From the NCBI GenBank assembly GCA_035552155.1, contig DASZLX010000025.1, positions 1 through 64,000 on the forward strand: 64,000 nt of DNA, given 5' to 3'. The stretch's first letter is position 1. Each line of letters starts with the position of its first letter. A model generated the notes under the pieces. It ran no database searches. It saw only the letters and a program-made list of their open reading frames with translations, and was not told the origin of the DNA. Source of the stretch: DASXHY01 sp035552155. Lineage in GTDB: Bacteria > Verrucomicrobiota > Verrucomicrobiia > Limisphaerales > DASXHY01. A program made the translations under genes and the position numbers. Positions 43,062 through 51,482 of this stretch are shown piece by piece.

Positions 43062-43224
43062 CCGCGCATAAATTGAAAAGGCATTCACATTGATTGAACT
43101 GCTGGTGGTTATTGCTATCATCGCCATTCTGGCTGCCTTGTTGTTGCAGGTTTTGAGCCGGGTCAAAGAGAAGACGAACCGCCCGACGGATACGACTATC
43201 AATGGAGCGGGGATTGACCTGTGA
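43058..43224 (+). pseudogene. Frameshifted, internally deleted pseudopilin gene
   Basis: Bases 43075-43175 encode EKAFTLIELLVVIAIIAI followed by LAALL, a textbook prepilin signal and helix, but the frame has a stop just upstream (43069-43071) and no start. The ATG at 43058, overlapping the sigma-factor stop, is one frame off. The 3' end (43179-43217) encodes, in another frame, PPDGYDYQWSGD and a stop, nearly identical to the end of the intact gene at 43273-44022. The middle, about 600 nt, is missing. So this is a decayed copy of the adjacent pseudopilin with at least one frameshift and a large deletion. Confidence 0.75.
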
Positions 43225-43272
43225 ATGCGAACCAAAACGGCCTGGTGACAGCATTGTCAAAATGAGGACTGC

Positions 43273-44022
43273 ATGAATCCAAAACGCGCCTTCACTCTCA
43301 TTGAACTGCTGGTGGTCATCGCCATCATTGGCATTCTGGCCGCGTTGCTATTTCCGGTGCTTAGCAGCGTCAAGGCCAAGGTTAAGCGGACAACCTGTTT
43401 GAACAATTTGAAGCAAATCGACTATGGAGTCCAAATGTACGCTGGTGATTCGAATGACCGAACGCCCGCCGGAAAGGTTGCCCATGCCCCTTTGGCAATG
43501 TCTTACAAGGAACTGATTAAAAACTACGTAGGTTTGAAGGGTGCGCCGTCAACGCAAGACCGGCTCTTTGCCTGTCCGTCGGATACGTTTTATTACGACT
43601 ACACCAGCAAGTTTCACCTGGGATATTGGGTGGGATTTGTACCCCAAAGCGTTTGTGCGCAGTCCAACAGTGGCTATTCGAGTTACAAGTTTAATGCGGG
43701 CAACCTGCAGTTAGGTTCCTTTCGCGGCACGAATTTTCCTAGGTCCGGCATCGCGGGTTTGACCATGAGTTCTATAAAGCATCCGACCAGGACTGTGCTC
43801 GTGGCCGAACTGCCGGCATTCGTCCCTTATTCATGGCATCAGCCGAGACGGCCTTTTAACAAGATGAATTCCATTTTTAATGATTCAATGGATATGGTCA
43901 GCTTTGTCGATGGCCATGTTGCTTACATTAAAATGTATTGGAAAACCGTGCGCCCCGCCAACTCGCTCGCGATGGACTACGATCCGCCCGCCGGATATGA
44001 CTATCAATGGAGCGGAGATTAA
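43273..44022 (+). CDS. Type II secretion-like pseudopilin (N-methylation, VDGH type)
   Basis: A 249-aa protein with a prepilin peptidase site and hydrophobic helix (KRAFTLIELLVVIAIIGIL, residues 4-22) and the following CLNNLKQI. The C-terminal half contains MVSFVDGHVAYIK, the verrucomicrobial/planctomycetal version of the H-X9-DG tail of these very abundant pseudopilin-like proteins. It is probably membrane-anchored with a periplasmic globular domain; specific function is unknown. It lies 48 nt after its own broken copy and downstream of the membrane-anchored sigma factor. Confidence 0.87.
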   Translation: MNPKRAFTLIELLVVIAIIGILAALLFPVLSSVKAKVKRTTCLNNLKQIDYGVQMYAGDSNDRTPAGKVAHAPLAMSYKELIKNYVGLKGAPSTQDRLFACPSDTFYYDYTSKFHLGYWVGFVPQSVCAQSNSGYSSYKFNAGNLQLGSFRGTNFPRSGIAGLTMSSIKHPTRTVLVAELPAFVPYSWHQPRRPFNKMNSIFNDSMDMVSFVDGHVAYIKMYWKTVRPANSLAMDYDPPAGYDYQWSGD

Positions 44023-44193
44023 AGTTTTCGAAACAAATTATTGGTTTGGCCAGCGGTTCACAGCAGGTGCATAAACGGACCGGGGGCATCCAGGGTCGTC
44101 TGCGGCCAAGTTATGGCTCAAGTCACACCTTGTTACCGGAATCATACAATGACCTGAGCGGCGACCAAAGTTTGTCTCGATACATTTAATCAG

Positions 44194-44436
44194 TTGCAAA
44201 ACCAACTATTTTGGCCTCAATCGTTACTCAATGGACCGTCACGAGCATATCGGGAATCCTGCCAAGCGCGGTTTGTGTTATTGCCCCGCCGCTGGGTGGT
44301 GGAACATTCGTTTGCATGGTCAGCACGACTCCGGCGATTGGCACGTGACTATGAACGGCTCGCAGCTACTTTCGCCGGTTATCACTGGCTGGCTTTCGTC
44401 ACCCTAATGCTCGGAACCCTTTTTTGGAAAAGTTAA
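44194..44436 (+). pseudogene. IS5-family transposase C-terminal remnant
   Basis: Residues corresponding to about 44260-44430 read LLPRRWVVEHSFAWSARLRR, LARDYERLAATFAGYHWLAF, the conserved end of IS5-type DDE transposases with the catalytic Glu in WVVEHSFAW. Only about 80 residues remain of more than 250. The rest of the element and its inverted repeats were not recognised. It marks past insertion in the accessory region. Confidence 0.7.
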
Positions 44437-45147
44437 GGACAGACTCTAAGGCACTAGCAAATGGAAGGAGAAAACGCATGAGCGAAATGCTCCATCCGGT
44501 ACTGGCCGCAGAGATGAAGAGTCCGACCGGATGATTCTGAAGTTGGCATTTGAACGGGACAGTTGCCGCATCCGCTGGTGATTGTTAGAGACGGTCAGGA
44601 GGTGGTAGATTATCTATACACATCTTTCTACGCAGCTAACCATAACTGCGGAGTTCAGCCTCGCTCGGAAACATTGCGAGCGAGCAATTTTATCATGCCA
44701 TTTCAATATCGCCCGTTAGTCCGGCAATAGTAACTGCAAGGAGAAGTTTCTCCTATAACACTCTGACACTCTGGAAGGTGCTAAATTTTCGGTGGAATTT
44801 GAGTTCCGCGGTCCCGGATGGTTTACGCCGCTAGTCTTTCGTGCGGCTTTGAATCAAACGGCAAAAAATCTAAAAAGTATAGCCGCTGAAACTCATTGGC
44901 GGATACGGGTTACGGTTTAGTATCGACATCATCACTTCTCCACTTGGCTCGGAACACGAATAGTTATGATTTATCATGATCTATCTAAAAATCTGACTAA
45001 TATCTTAGTTTCGAAGGTTTACTTGATGCAATCGTAAACCCAGCACCAGGTAGACTATCGCTTCGTTAAGATGCCTGGCCTACTTCATTTTTGTATCCAC
45101 AAACCTAACCAAGTCACGCAGTAGAAACAATAAACAAGCTAAATCAA
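44437..45147. other. AT-richer gene-poor stretch
   Basis: About 710 nt without an intact gene, visibly more AT-rich than the core. It contains a decayed response-regulator fragment (44521-44619), an 8-bp hairpin (44660-44684, CTCGCTCG/CGAGCGAG) and a small dyad ATGAT-TT-ATCAT (44966-44977) ahead of the GH76 gene. Confidence 0.5.
44521..44619 (+). pseudogene. Decayed receiver-domain fragment
   Basis: One frame (44575-44619) encodes LVIVRDGQEVVDYLY, and another just upstream (about 44525-44560) encodes DRMILKLAFERDS. Joined with a frameshift they match the EDDxxDxxxLKxAFxxxxxxxPLxVVRDGQExxDYL start of Rcp1-like receivers. The intact relative at 23651 reads SNDIYLLKLAFLKAH and VQDGEQLIKYL. The rest of the domain is gone. 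Confidence 0.4.
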
Positions 45148-46593
45148 ATGAAAAAAGACGGAAAAACATTACACCATCTCCGTGGCGCCTGGTGTATTGT
45201 AACTTCAGCCATGGTGATGCTGTTAAGCGGTCAAGTCGCAAGTGCATTTACCGCCGATAATCGAGATACGGCGTGGAATTCCTGGATTTCCCAATTCTAT
45301 TATACGGTGGGCACTAACGGGTATTTCCGCGCGCAACAAGGAACCGGAACGGCCGATTGGGGGTGGCAATTTGCAGAGGAGATCGAAGCGGTAGAGGATC
45401 GCTCGGATATTGATATGATTCCGGGGCTTTGCGCGACGTTTGTGGCCCAGGCGGGGACCGACTGGTCAGGGGATCCTTACAACGATGATCTGTGCTGGTA
45501 CTCGATGGCTTTTAGTCGCGCCTATATGCTGACTGGAAACACCACTTACAAAACTTTGGCCAAGAATGGCTTCGATGCCGCCTACAACCGCGGCTGGGAC
45601 ACGGTCAACGGCGGTCTGTGGTGGACTACAGGCAAGACAAATAAATGTATGTGCGCCGAGGGGCCGGCTTGTGTCGCGGCGTATTTAATATATCAAACAA
45701 CTGGCGATGCAAATTATAAAACTAAATCACAAAACATATATAATTGGGTGGTAGCTAACTGGTATAATGCCACCTCCGGCGCGGTAAATGGCGGCGGCGA
45801 CGCCGGCGATCAAGGTATGTTTGCTGAGGGCGCTTATTTTTTAGGCGACACAACTCGGGCAACCAAAGCGGGCGACTTTGTGAAGAACACCTGGGGAGTC
45901 TCATTGCAACCTACCTGGCCGGGATGGTCTCGAGGTGGTGGCAATGGAATCTGCATGCGAGGATTGGCGAAATCTGGTTATAATACAACGTACTTGCGTC
46001 AGGTTTGCGACAACGCTTTTTCCCGTACTAATAATGTGGGCCTTGCCAATCCTGATTTTACTACCAACACGGACAATACTTTCAACAAGTATGTTTGGGA
46101 TTGCAGCAGCATGGTTGTGGCATTGCTGGTCACTCCCACGACTCCCCAGATAGCGAACGGCAGATATGAAATTGCCGGCACTACGACCGGAAACTGTTTG
46201 GATGATCTGAATACCGGCAGCACAAATGGAACTCCTATTCAACTCTGGGGCTATTGGGGTGGAAATGGCCAGCTATGGACTGTCACGGACCTTGGCAATG
46301 GTTACTATTCCATTATCTCTGTCAATGGGGGCCGGTCCTTAGATTGCTCTAATAATAACTTCACCGACGGGGCCGCCCTGCAGCTATGGGACTACTGGGC
46401 TGGAAATGGGCAGCAATGGGTAATTACGCCGACCGGTAGCGGCTCTTATAAAGTCGCTCCGCGAGGGACTAAAAGTGACGGCACGCACGATGTCCTCGAT
46501 GGCACGGGTTGTTCCGGTGCCGCTGGTACCCGCGTAGAGTTGTGGGGCTGGAACGGTGGCTGCCAGCAAAAGTGGAATTTCATCGCCCGTTAA
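45148..46593 (+). CDS. Secreted GH76 alpha-mannanase-like protein with ricin-type lectin
   Basis: A 481-aa exported protein. A signal peptide covers about residues 1-33 (long basic start, then hydrophobic core, ASAF). The GH76 (alpha/alpha)6 domain covers about 36-335; the catalytic Asp pair is Asp113-Asp114 in PYNDDLCWYSMAF, and GGLWWTTGKTNKC and CAEGPACVAAYLIY are typical surrounding motifs. A ricin B/CBM13-like trefoil follows (about 345-481) with three Q-x-W-type repeats (QLWGYWGGNGQLW, QLWDYWAGNGQQW, ELWGWNGGCQQKW). GH76 enzymes cleave alpha-1,6-mannan, for example of fungal walls. A long hairpin follows its stop. Confidence 0.88.
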   Translation: MKKDGKTLHHLRGAWCIVTSAMVMLLSGQVASAFTADNRDTAWNSWISQFYYTVGTNGYFRAQQGTGTADWGWQFAEEIEAVEDRSDIDMIPGLCATFVAQAGTDWSGDPYNDDLCWYSMAFSRAYMLTGNTTYKTLAKNGFDAAYNRGWDTVNGGLWWTTGKTNKCMCAEGPACVAAYLIYQTTGDANYKTKSQNIYNWVVANWYNATSGAVNGGGDAGDQGMFAEGAYFLGDTTRATKAGDFVKNTWGVSLQPTWPGWSRGGGNGICMRGLAKSGYNTTYLRQVCDNAFSRTNNVGLANPDFTTNTDNTFNKYVWDCSSMVVALLVTPTTPQIANGRYEIAGTTTGNCLDDLNTGSTNGTPIQLWGYWGGNGQLWTVTDLGNGYYSIISVNGGRSLDCSNNNFTDGAALQLWDYWAGNGQQWVITPTGSGSYKVAPRGTKSDGTHDVLDGTGCSGAAGTRVELWGWNGGCQQKWNFIAR

Positions 46594-46613
46594 GTCAGGG
46601 AATCTCAAACATT

Positions 46614-46644
46614 CGGTCCATCTGGAGTCGCTCCAGTTGGACCG
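46614..46644 (+). terminator. Long hairpin after the GH76 gene
   Basis: CGGTCCATCTGGAG (46614-46627) pairs with CTCCAGTTGGACCG (46631-46644) with one mismatch and a 3-nt loop. It lies 20 nt after the GH76 stop and 35 nt before the next start. No T tract follows at once, so it may be a terminator or an mRNA-processing stem between the two genes. Confidence 0.5.
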
Positions 46645-46679
46645 GATGTCCGCTTTAAAAGGACCTGAGTGTGTTTATT

Positions 46680-47675
46680 ATGAAACGATATTTATTCGGG
46701 ATATTTGCGATATTATCAGCGGTGGTTTTACTTGGAATTTTGCGTACTCGAAATTCTCCGCCCTTCGCCAGTAAAGTTATCCTTACGCCCAAAATAGAAG
46801 CCAAACTGAAAATCTCCGCTTTTGTCCAGACGATCACGCCCGCCGTAGTGGAATCGCCGGTGCCGGCGGCAGCCGGGCCGTGGCTGGATAGGCTTTTGAG
46901 TATGCAGCGAGCGACCGAGATGTACGGCCAATATGGGGAAAGTAATTTTAAGGAAATTACTGATTTCGTGGAGACTATCCCGGCTGACGGCCTGCCGGAT
47001 GCCATTAATAAAATGCACGAGCTTCAAGCACATAATCCCACGACGGTTGGTCATGAATTGCTATTGCGCCTGTTGCAGCAGTGGTCGGAGAACGATGTGC
47101 TTTCGGCATCCGATTGGGTCACGAGGATGCCACCGGGAGACGAACGACGGGAAGTTGTTGCAGTAGTAGCCAATGCGTGGGCGCAGCAAAACTTTGGTGA
47201 GGCCAATACCTGGGTGGAACAGTTGCCAAGCGGCCCGGAACGGCAGAGCGCGCAGGAATGTTTGGCTGCAGATTCAGCTTTTACGAGTCCAATGGATTCT
47301 CTGAAGCTGGCTTGTGCTTTGCCGTCCAGTCCCACACGCGACGAGATTATCACGCGCGCAACTGCGACCTGGGCAGCCAGCGCGCCTGAAAATGCGGTGG
47401 CCTGGGCAACGCAAGTCAGTGACGACACCTTGCGGCAACGGGTCATTTCAGGCATAGCCATAACGTGGGCCGAGAGCAATCCCTCGTCTGCACGCGATCT
47501 TGCCGTAAATCTGCTGCCGGCTGGGTCGGTGCAGGATGGGGCCATGCTCGGAATTGTGCAGCGCTGGATGATGATCGATGCGCCGGGTGCTACCGTATGG
47601 GTGGATAAACTTCCGGAGGGAGCGTTGCGTCAGGCAGCCTTAGGGGCATTGAACGAGTACGCCAGGCGTGACTAG
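46680..47675 (+). CDS. Helical-repeat membrane-anchored protein
   Basis: A 331-aa protein with one N-terminal membrane anchor or signal (residues about 2-21, LFGIFAILSAVVLLGIL). From about residue 145 to the end are six imperfect repeats of 30-33 residues with the pattern [A/D/T]W[V/A]xx[L/M]PxGxxRxxxxxxxAxxWAxxxPxxA. The repeat pattern indicates stacked helical hairpins (HEAT/TPR-like), which usually hold protein partners. Similar repeat proteins are common in Verrucomicrobiota but uncharacterised. The ATG at 46680 was chosen over GTG 46671 because the anchor begins there. It ends 15 nt from the convergent regulator gene. Confidence 0.6.
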   Translation: MKRYLFGIFAILSAVVLLGILRTRNSPPFASKVILTPKIEAKLKISAFVQTITPAVVESPVPAAAGPWLDRLLSMQRATEMYGQYGESNFKEITDFVETIPADGLPDAINKMHELQAHNPTTVGHELLLRLLQQWSENDVLSASDWVTRMPPGDERREVVAVVANAWAQQNFGEANTWVEQLPSGPERQSAQECLAADSAFTSPMDSLKLACALPSSPTRDEIITRATATWAASAPENAVAWATQVSDDTLRQRVISGIAITWAESNPSSARDLAVNLLPAGSVQDGAMLGIVQRWMMIDAPGATVWVDKLPEGALRQAALGALNEYARRD

Positions 47676-47690
47676 CCATGCGATTGGCAA

Positions 47691-48860
47691 TCAGGTTCCG
47701 GTTTTCTGTTTCGAATGAAGATTGCGGTATTGCCCCGGCGTCATGCCGCACACGCGCTTGAACATGACACTCATGTATTCTGAATGTTCATATCCGCAAA
47801 GGCCGGCGATGTGTTCCAACGTAAAATCGGTGCTCGTTAAAAGTTCCCGCACGCGATTCAGTTGCACTGCTCGGATCTCTGCCTGAGGCGAGCGGTTCAA
47901 TAACTCACGAAAGCGGCGTTCAAGCGTGGTGCGGGAGACGTTTACCTTTCGCAAGACATCGTCGACCTTGCAACCCAGTAGCGCCTGTTCGCGGATGAAC
48001 CGCATTGCCATCGCCACGGTGCGGTCTTCAATGGCCAGCGATTCGCTGGAGCGTCTGGTCGCGATGCGCAAGGGCGGGATGCGAACGTGCTTCTCCGCGA
48101 CCGCCCGGCCGCTCATCAAATTATCCAGCAATTCTGCGGCACGATAACCGATTTGTTCCGCATCGGGTTCGACGCTGGACAATCGGGGATTGCAAAGTTC
48201 GCACAGAATTTCTTCGTTATCGACGCCGATGACGGCCATCTCCTCGGGGACCAAAATGCCCGCGCGCGCGGAAACATCCAGCACATGCAATCCGCGCACG
48301 TCGTTGCAGGCCATCAACGCGAAGGGTCGTGGTTGCGTTTCCAGCCAGCGTCCCAGATCGGTCAGGTCCTCGTCCCACCGCCGCGCGCGGGGGCCACGCC
48401 AGGAAGATTCATAGACCGAAACGGAAAAGCCTTTGGCTTCGACGGTACTGCAAAATCCCTCCCGCCGTTGTGCAGCCCAGAATTCGTCACTGAAACCGGC
48501 GAACGCAAAATGCCGATAGCCACGTTCCAAGAGGCACAAGGCGGCTTGGCGTCCAATCTCAGCGTGATCGGACCCGACCCACGGCAAGCCCAAGTCGTCA
48601 AAGAGATCATTCAGGTCCACCACCGGCACGCCCATCTTGCGAAATTGCTTTGCAAGGATCGGATCAGTAGGGCGGCTGAGAATCCCATCCCACTTTCCTG
48701 ACATCAACCACGCGGGAGGTGGCGCACCCAGTTCATGCTGTTCTAAAAATACCGACCACGGGGAATGATAACGCAGATAGCGTGCAATCCCCTTGACGAT
48801 TTGTCGTCCGTAAATGACCGCGGTTTCAATGATGAGGGCTACCTTTGGCTGCTGGGTCAT
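47691..48860 (-). CDS. XylR-type transcriptional regulator (LacI-like sensor, AraC HTH)
   Basis: A 389-aa regulator. Residues about 5-275 form a periplasmic-binding-protein-like sugar sensor (VALIIETAVIYGRQIVKGI, HFAFAGFSDEFWAAQRREGF, VIGVDNEEILCEL). Residues about 288-385 form an AraC double HTH (VDDVLRKVNVSRTTLERRF; LEHIAGLCGYEHSEYMSVMF). This architecture matches E. coli XylR and many PVC regulators. It is divergent from the arabinofuranoside operon starting at 49465, and most likely activates it when the imported sugar binds. Confidence 0.92.
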   Translation of the reverse strand: MTQQPKVALIIETAVIYGRQIVKGIARYLRYHSPWSVFLEQHELGAPPPAWLMSGKWDGILSRPTDPILAKQFRKMGVPVVDLNDLFDDLGLPWVGSDHAEIGRQAALCLLERGYRHFAFAGFSDEFWAAQRREGFCSTVEAKGFSVSVYESSWRGPRARRWDEDLTDLGRWLETQPRPFALMACNDVRGLHVLDVSARAGILVPEEMAVIGVDNEEILCELCNPRLSSVEPDAEQIGYRAAELLDNLMSGRAVAEKHVRIPPLRIATRRSSESLAIEDRTVAMAMRFIREQALLGCKVDDVLRKVNVSRTTLERRFRELLNRSPQAEIRAVQLNRVRELLTSTDFTLEHIAGLCGYEHSEYMSVMFKRVCGMTPGQYRNLHSKQKTGT

Positions 48861-49464
48861 GAGTCATCGATAGCCAACGAACGTAAAAATCGCAATGACA
48901 AAGATTCATAATATTAAATGGTCCGATAAGACTCGCTTGTTTGGATTCAACATTGCCGTTGATTGTAAAAAAGACTGATATTATTGGCTCAAAAAGTCTT
49001 GATGGAATTCGCCTGGCTCTAGTGAGTACCTCCGCATTTCCGATAACCAAACTCAAAAAATTAAACCTCTAAATTCATTGCGTTTTTGTGGCTGGAAACC
49101 ACTTGCTCATCTGTTTTTTTCGCGAAGGAGAATGTTTTGAATTCAACTGCGGGTCCCAATCCTAATTACGCAAGTACTTTGGCCTCGTGAAAGTGGATAT
49201 GGTTTTAAAAATTTCGGGTCTCATGGATTTGTTCGCTCATGAAATTCTCATGATCACTCCGGCGATCGATCGAGGTTTTTATTGGTTATGGAATGGATGG
49301 GAGAAGTCAGTCGACTTTTTCACTGGGCACGACATCACTTCCAAAAAATTATTACGACGGTTTTTAAAAGCCGAAAACGAGCTGGGTGGCAAAGAATCTC
49401 AAAAATGGTGTTGGTAAAGCTCATTGAATCAAGGATTTGCTTCCCGGAAGATTCACCTCACCTT
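48861..49464. other. Divergent regulatory region
   Basis: About 600 nt between the XylR-type gene and the dehydrogenase gene, without a convincing gene. A strong AAGGAG (about 49125) precedes only an ATG-TTT-TGA or a 17-codon TTG frame (to about 49190), so a leader peptide is conceivable but unproven. Operator sites could not be identified by eye. Confidence 0.4.
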
Positions 49465-50496
49465 ATGCTTGAATCTATACCCAGCAGGTGCCGCGTGCCT
49501 GCTTTTGTCGGGAATAAAAAAATCCAATTCATTGAAAAACCGGTTCCCACCCCGGGCGAAGGGGAGTTGTTGCTTCGTGTGCGCGCCAACGCGTTATGCG
49601 GGTCCGAACGGCCGCAGTTTTTCGACGGCACAACCACGACTCCTGGTCATGAAGGCGCGGGAACTGTGGTCGCGGCGGGACCGGGCACAAAAACAAAGGT
49701 CGGAACGCCGGGCGTCGTGTTCCTCATGGATTTTTGTGGACAGTGCCGTTCATGCCGGCTCGGGTTCACCAACCAATGCCTGCAAAAGCGGGGGGACATG
49801 GGATTTAACCGCGACGGCGGTTACGGCCAATATGAATTGATCCACGAGAATATTTTCTTTCCTGTTCCCGAAGAATTTTCCCCCACCGAAGGCACGCTGT
49901 TGCTCGACATCATGGGCACCGGCGGCCACGCAATTGAACGTTGCCAACTGGTGCGCCCGGACATCGAATCACTACTGATAGTGGGCGCCGGTCCGATTGG
50001 GCTGGGTGTGCTCGCGATGGCGAAAATCATTTTGGGCAAGCAGCTCAAAGTGTTTTTGAGCGACATCGTTCCGTATCGTTTGAAACTGGCGGAACAACTC
50101 GGCGGGTTGCCGGTGAATGTCTCCAAAAATAATCTCAGTGAAGGTTTGAAAGCGCACGGTGTCGATCGAGTCGACATGGCGGTGGATACCAGCGGGAAAC
50201 AAGCGGCGCGGCAGGACGGTTTGAATGCGCTCGCGCAGCGTGGATCCTTGATTTGCGTGGGGCACGGGGAAGGGATCGCTCTGAAGATTTCAGCGGACAT
50301 CATCGCTCCGGAACGCAGTGTGGTGGGCAGTGAATATTTCCGTTACGACGAATTGGCGGATAATCTCCGCCGTCTCAAACAAAATCGCGCTTATCTCAAC
50401 CAAATTATTACGCACCGGTTCGGCGTCGACGAAATACAGAAATCCTTCGAGCTGTTTTTCGGGGGTGAAACCGGCAAGGTCATTATTGAACAATAA
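49465..50496 (+). CDS. Zinc-type MDR alcohol/polyol dehydrogenase
   Basis: A 343-aa medium-chain dehydrogenase. The catalytic-zinc region is ALCGSERPQFFDGTTTTPGHEGAG (split: CGSE and GHE, about residues 45-65). A four-Cys structural-zinc motif is present: CGQCRSCRLGFTNQC (about 94-108). The cofactor Rossmann motif is GAGPIGLGVLAM (about 175-186). The ATG at 49465 gives the usual family start; upstream in-frame ATGs (49405, 49282) would add non-conserved residues. It is first in the arabinofuranoside operon and next to a Gfo/Idh oxidoreductase, so it may oxidise the released pentose or a derived polyol. Confidence 0.88.
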   Translation: MLESIPSRCRVPAFVGNKKIQFIEKPVPTPGEGELLLRVRANALCGSERPQFFDGTTTTPGHEGAGTVVAAGPGTKTKVGTPGVVFLMDFCGQCRSCRLGFTNQCLQKRGDMGFNRDGGYGQYELIHENIFFPVPEEFSPTEGTLLLDIMGTGGHAIERCQLVRPDIESLLIVGAGPIGLGVLAMAKIILGKQLKVFLSDIVPYRLKLAEQLGGLPVNVSKNNLSEGLKAHGVDRVDMAVDTSGKQAARQDGLNALAQRGSLICVGHGEGIALKISADIIAPERSVVGSEYFRYDELADNLRRLKQNRAYLNQIITHRFGVDEIQKSFELFFGGETGKVIIEQ

Positions 50497-50497
50497 A

Positions 50498-51478
50498 ATG
50501 AGCAAAATCAAAGTTTGTCTGGTTGGAGCCGGCGGGTGGGGGCGCCAACATGCACGGGTCTTTTCTCAACGCAACGATGTGACTCTCTGCGCAGTCGCGG
50601 GGCGCCGCCCAGAAAAGACCCGGGCCCGCGCGGAGGAGTTTGGTATTCGCGCTTACACGGATGTTCCGGAAATGCTGGCCAGGGAGAAGCCCGACTTCGT
50701 CAGCCTGTCTCTGCCCAATTTGGAACATTTTGAGGCGACCATGCAGGTGATTCGGGCGGGTCATCCCTTGCTGGTGGAGAAGCCGTTCGTGTTCGATTTG
50801 AAAGAGGCGGATCAACTGCTCGCCGAAGCGGAAAAGCGGAAATTATTTTTCGCGATCAATTTCAATCATCGTTACGCCAAAGCGATTCGCCTGGCGCACG
50901 AGGCGATTTCGCAGGGCCGCCTCGGGGAAATCATCCACGCGGTCTGGCGTTTCGGTGGCGAAGCCAATATCAGCCCGCATCCTCATGCCAACTTAATTGA
51001 AACACAGTGCCACGGTTTCGATCAATTGGAACATCTTTGCGGCCCTGTTCAATCCGTGGCCGCGGAGATGACGAACAAGACCGGCGGTGGCTTTCGCACG
51101 GTCACCATGGCGCTGGGTTTTCGTAACGGCGCGGTGGGAAGCATGATGGGAACCTATGATTCTTCGTATGCCTATCAGGACACTCATTTCCTCGAGATTA
51201 ACGGCACTAAAGGCCGCATTCTCATTAACGACACCGTCAAACGTTACAGTTTCCAGGCAGTCGGCAACGAAACCGCGGAAGTCTGGCAAGCCGGGTACTT
51301 TAACGACGTCGACCGCGAATTCCATCGGACGTTCGATATGCATCTGGACGCCGTGATGTCTGCCTTCAAAAAGGGCGAACAGCCACCTGTTCATGCTCGG
51401 GCTGGACAACGCGCGTTGCAATTGGCCTGGGCCGCCGTGGAATCGTTTGAGTCGGGAAAACGTGTCAAAGTGGATTAA
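50498..51478 (+). CDS. Gfo/Idh/MocA family oxidoreductase
   Basis: A 326-aa NAD(P)-dependent sugar dehydrogenase-like protein starting one base after the MDR gene stop. The Rossmann motif VCLVGAGGWGRQHAR is at residues 5-19, and VEKPFVFDLKEAD (about 94-106) has the EKP Lys. CHGFDQLEHLCG carries the conserved catalytic-region Asp/His. No signal peptide. With the MDR protein it suggests an oxidative handling of the imported pentose rather than, or beside, the AraBAD route, which is not encoded here. Specific substrate unknown. Confidence 0.88.
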   Translation: MSKIKVCLVGAGGWGRQHARVFSQRNDVTLCAVAGRRPEKTRARAEEFGIRAYTDVPEMLAREKPDFVSLSLPNLEHFEATMQVIRAGHPLLVEKPFVFDLKEADQLLAEAEKRKLFFAINFNHRYAKAIRLAHEAISQGRLGEIIHAVWRFGGEANISPHPHANLIETQCHGFDQLEHLCGPVQSVAAEMTNKTGGGFRTVTMALGFRNGAVGSMMGTYDSSYAYQDTHFLEINGTKGRILINDTVKRYSFQAVGNETAEVWQAGYFNDVDREFHRTFDMHLDAVMSAFKKGEQPPVHARAGQRALQLAWAAVESFESGKRVKVD

Positions 51479-51482
51479 TTCG

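Noticed and set aside
49187..49417. 76-codon frame upstream of the MDR dehydrogenase
   Set aside because: GTG start with no convincing ribosome site, no domain, and it overlaps the upstream extension of the dehydrogenase frame.
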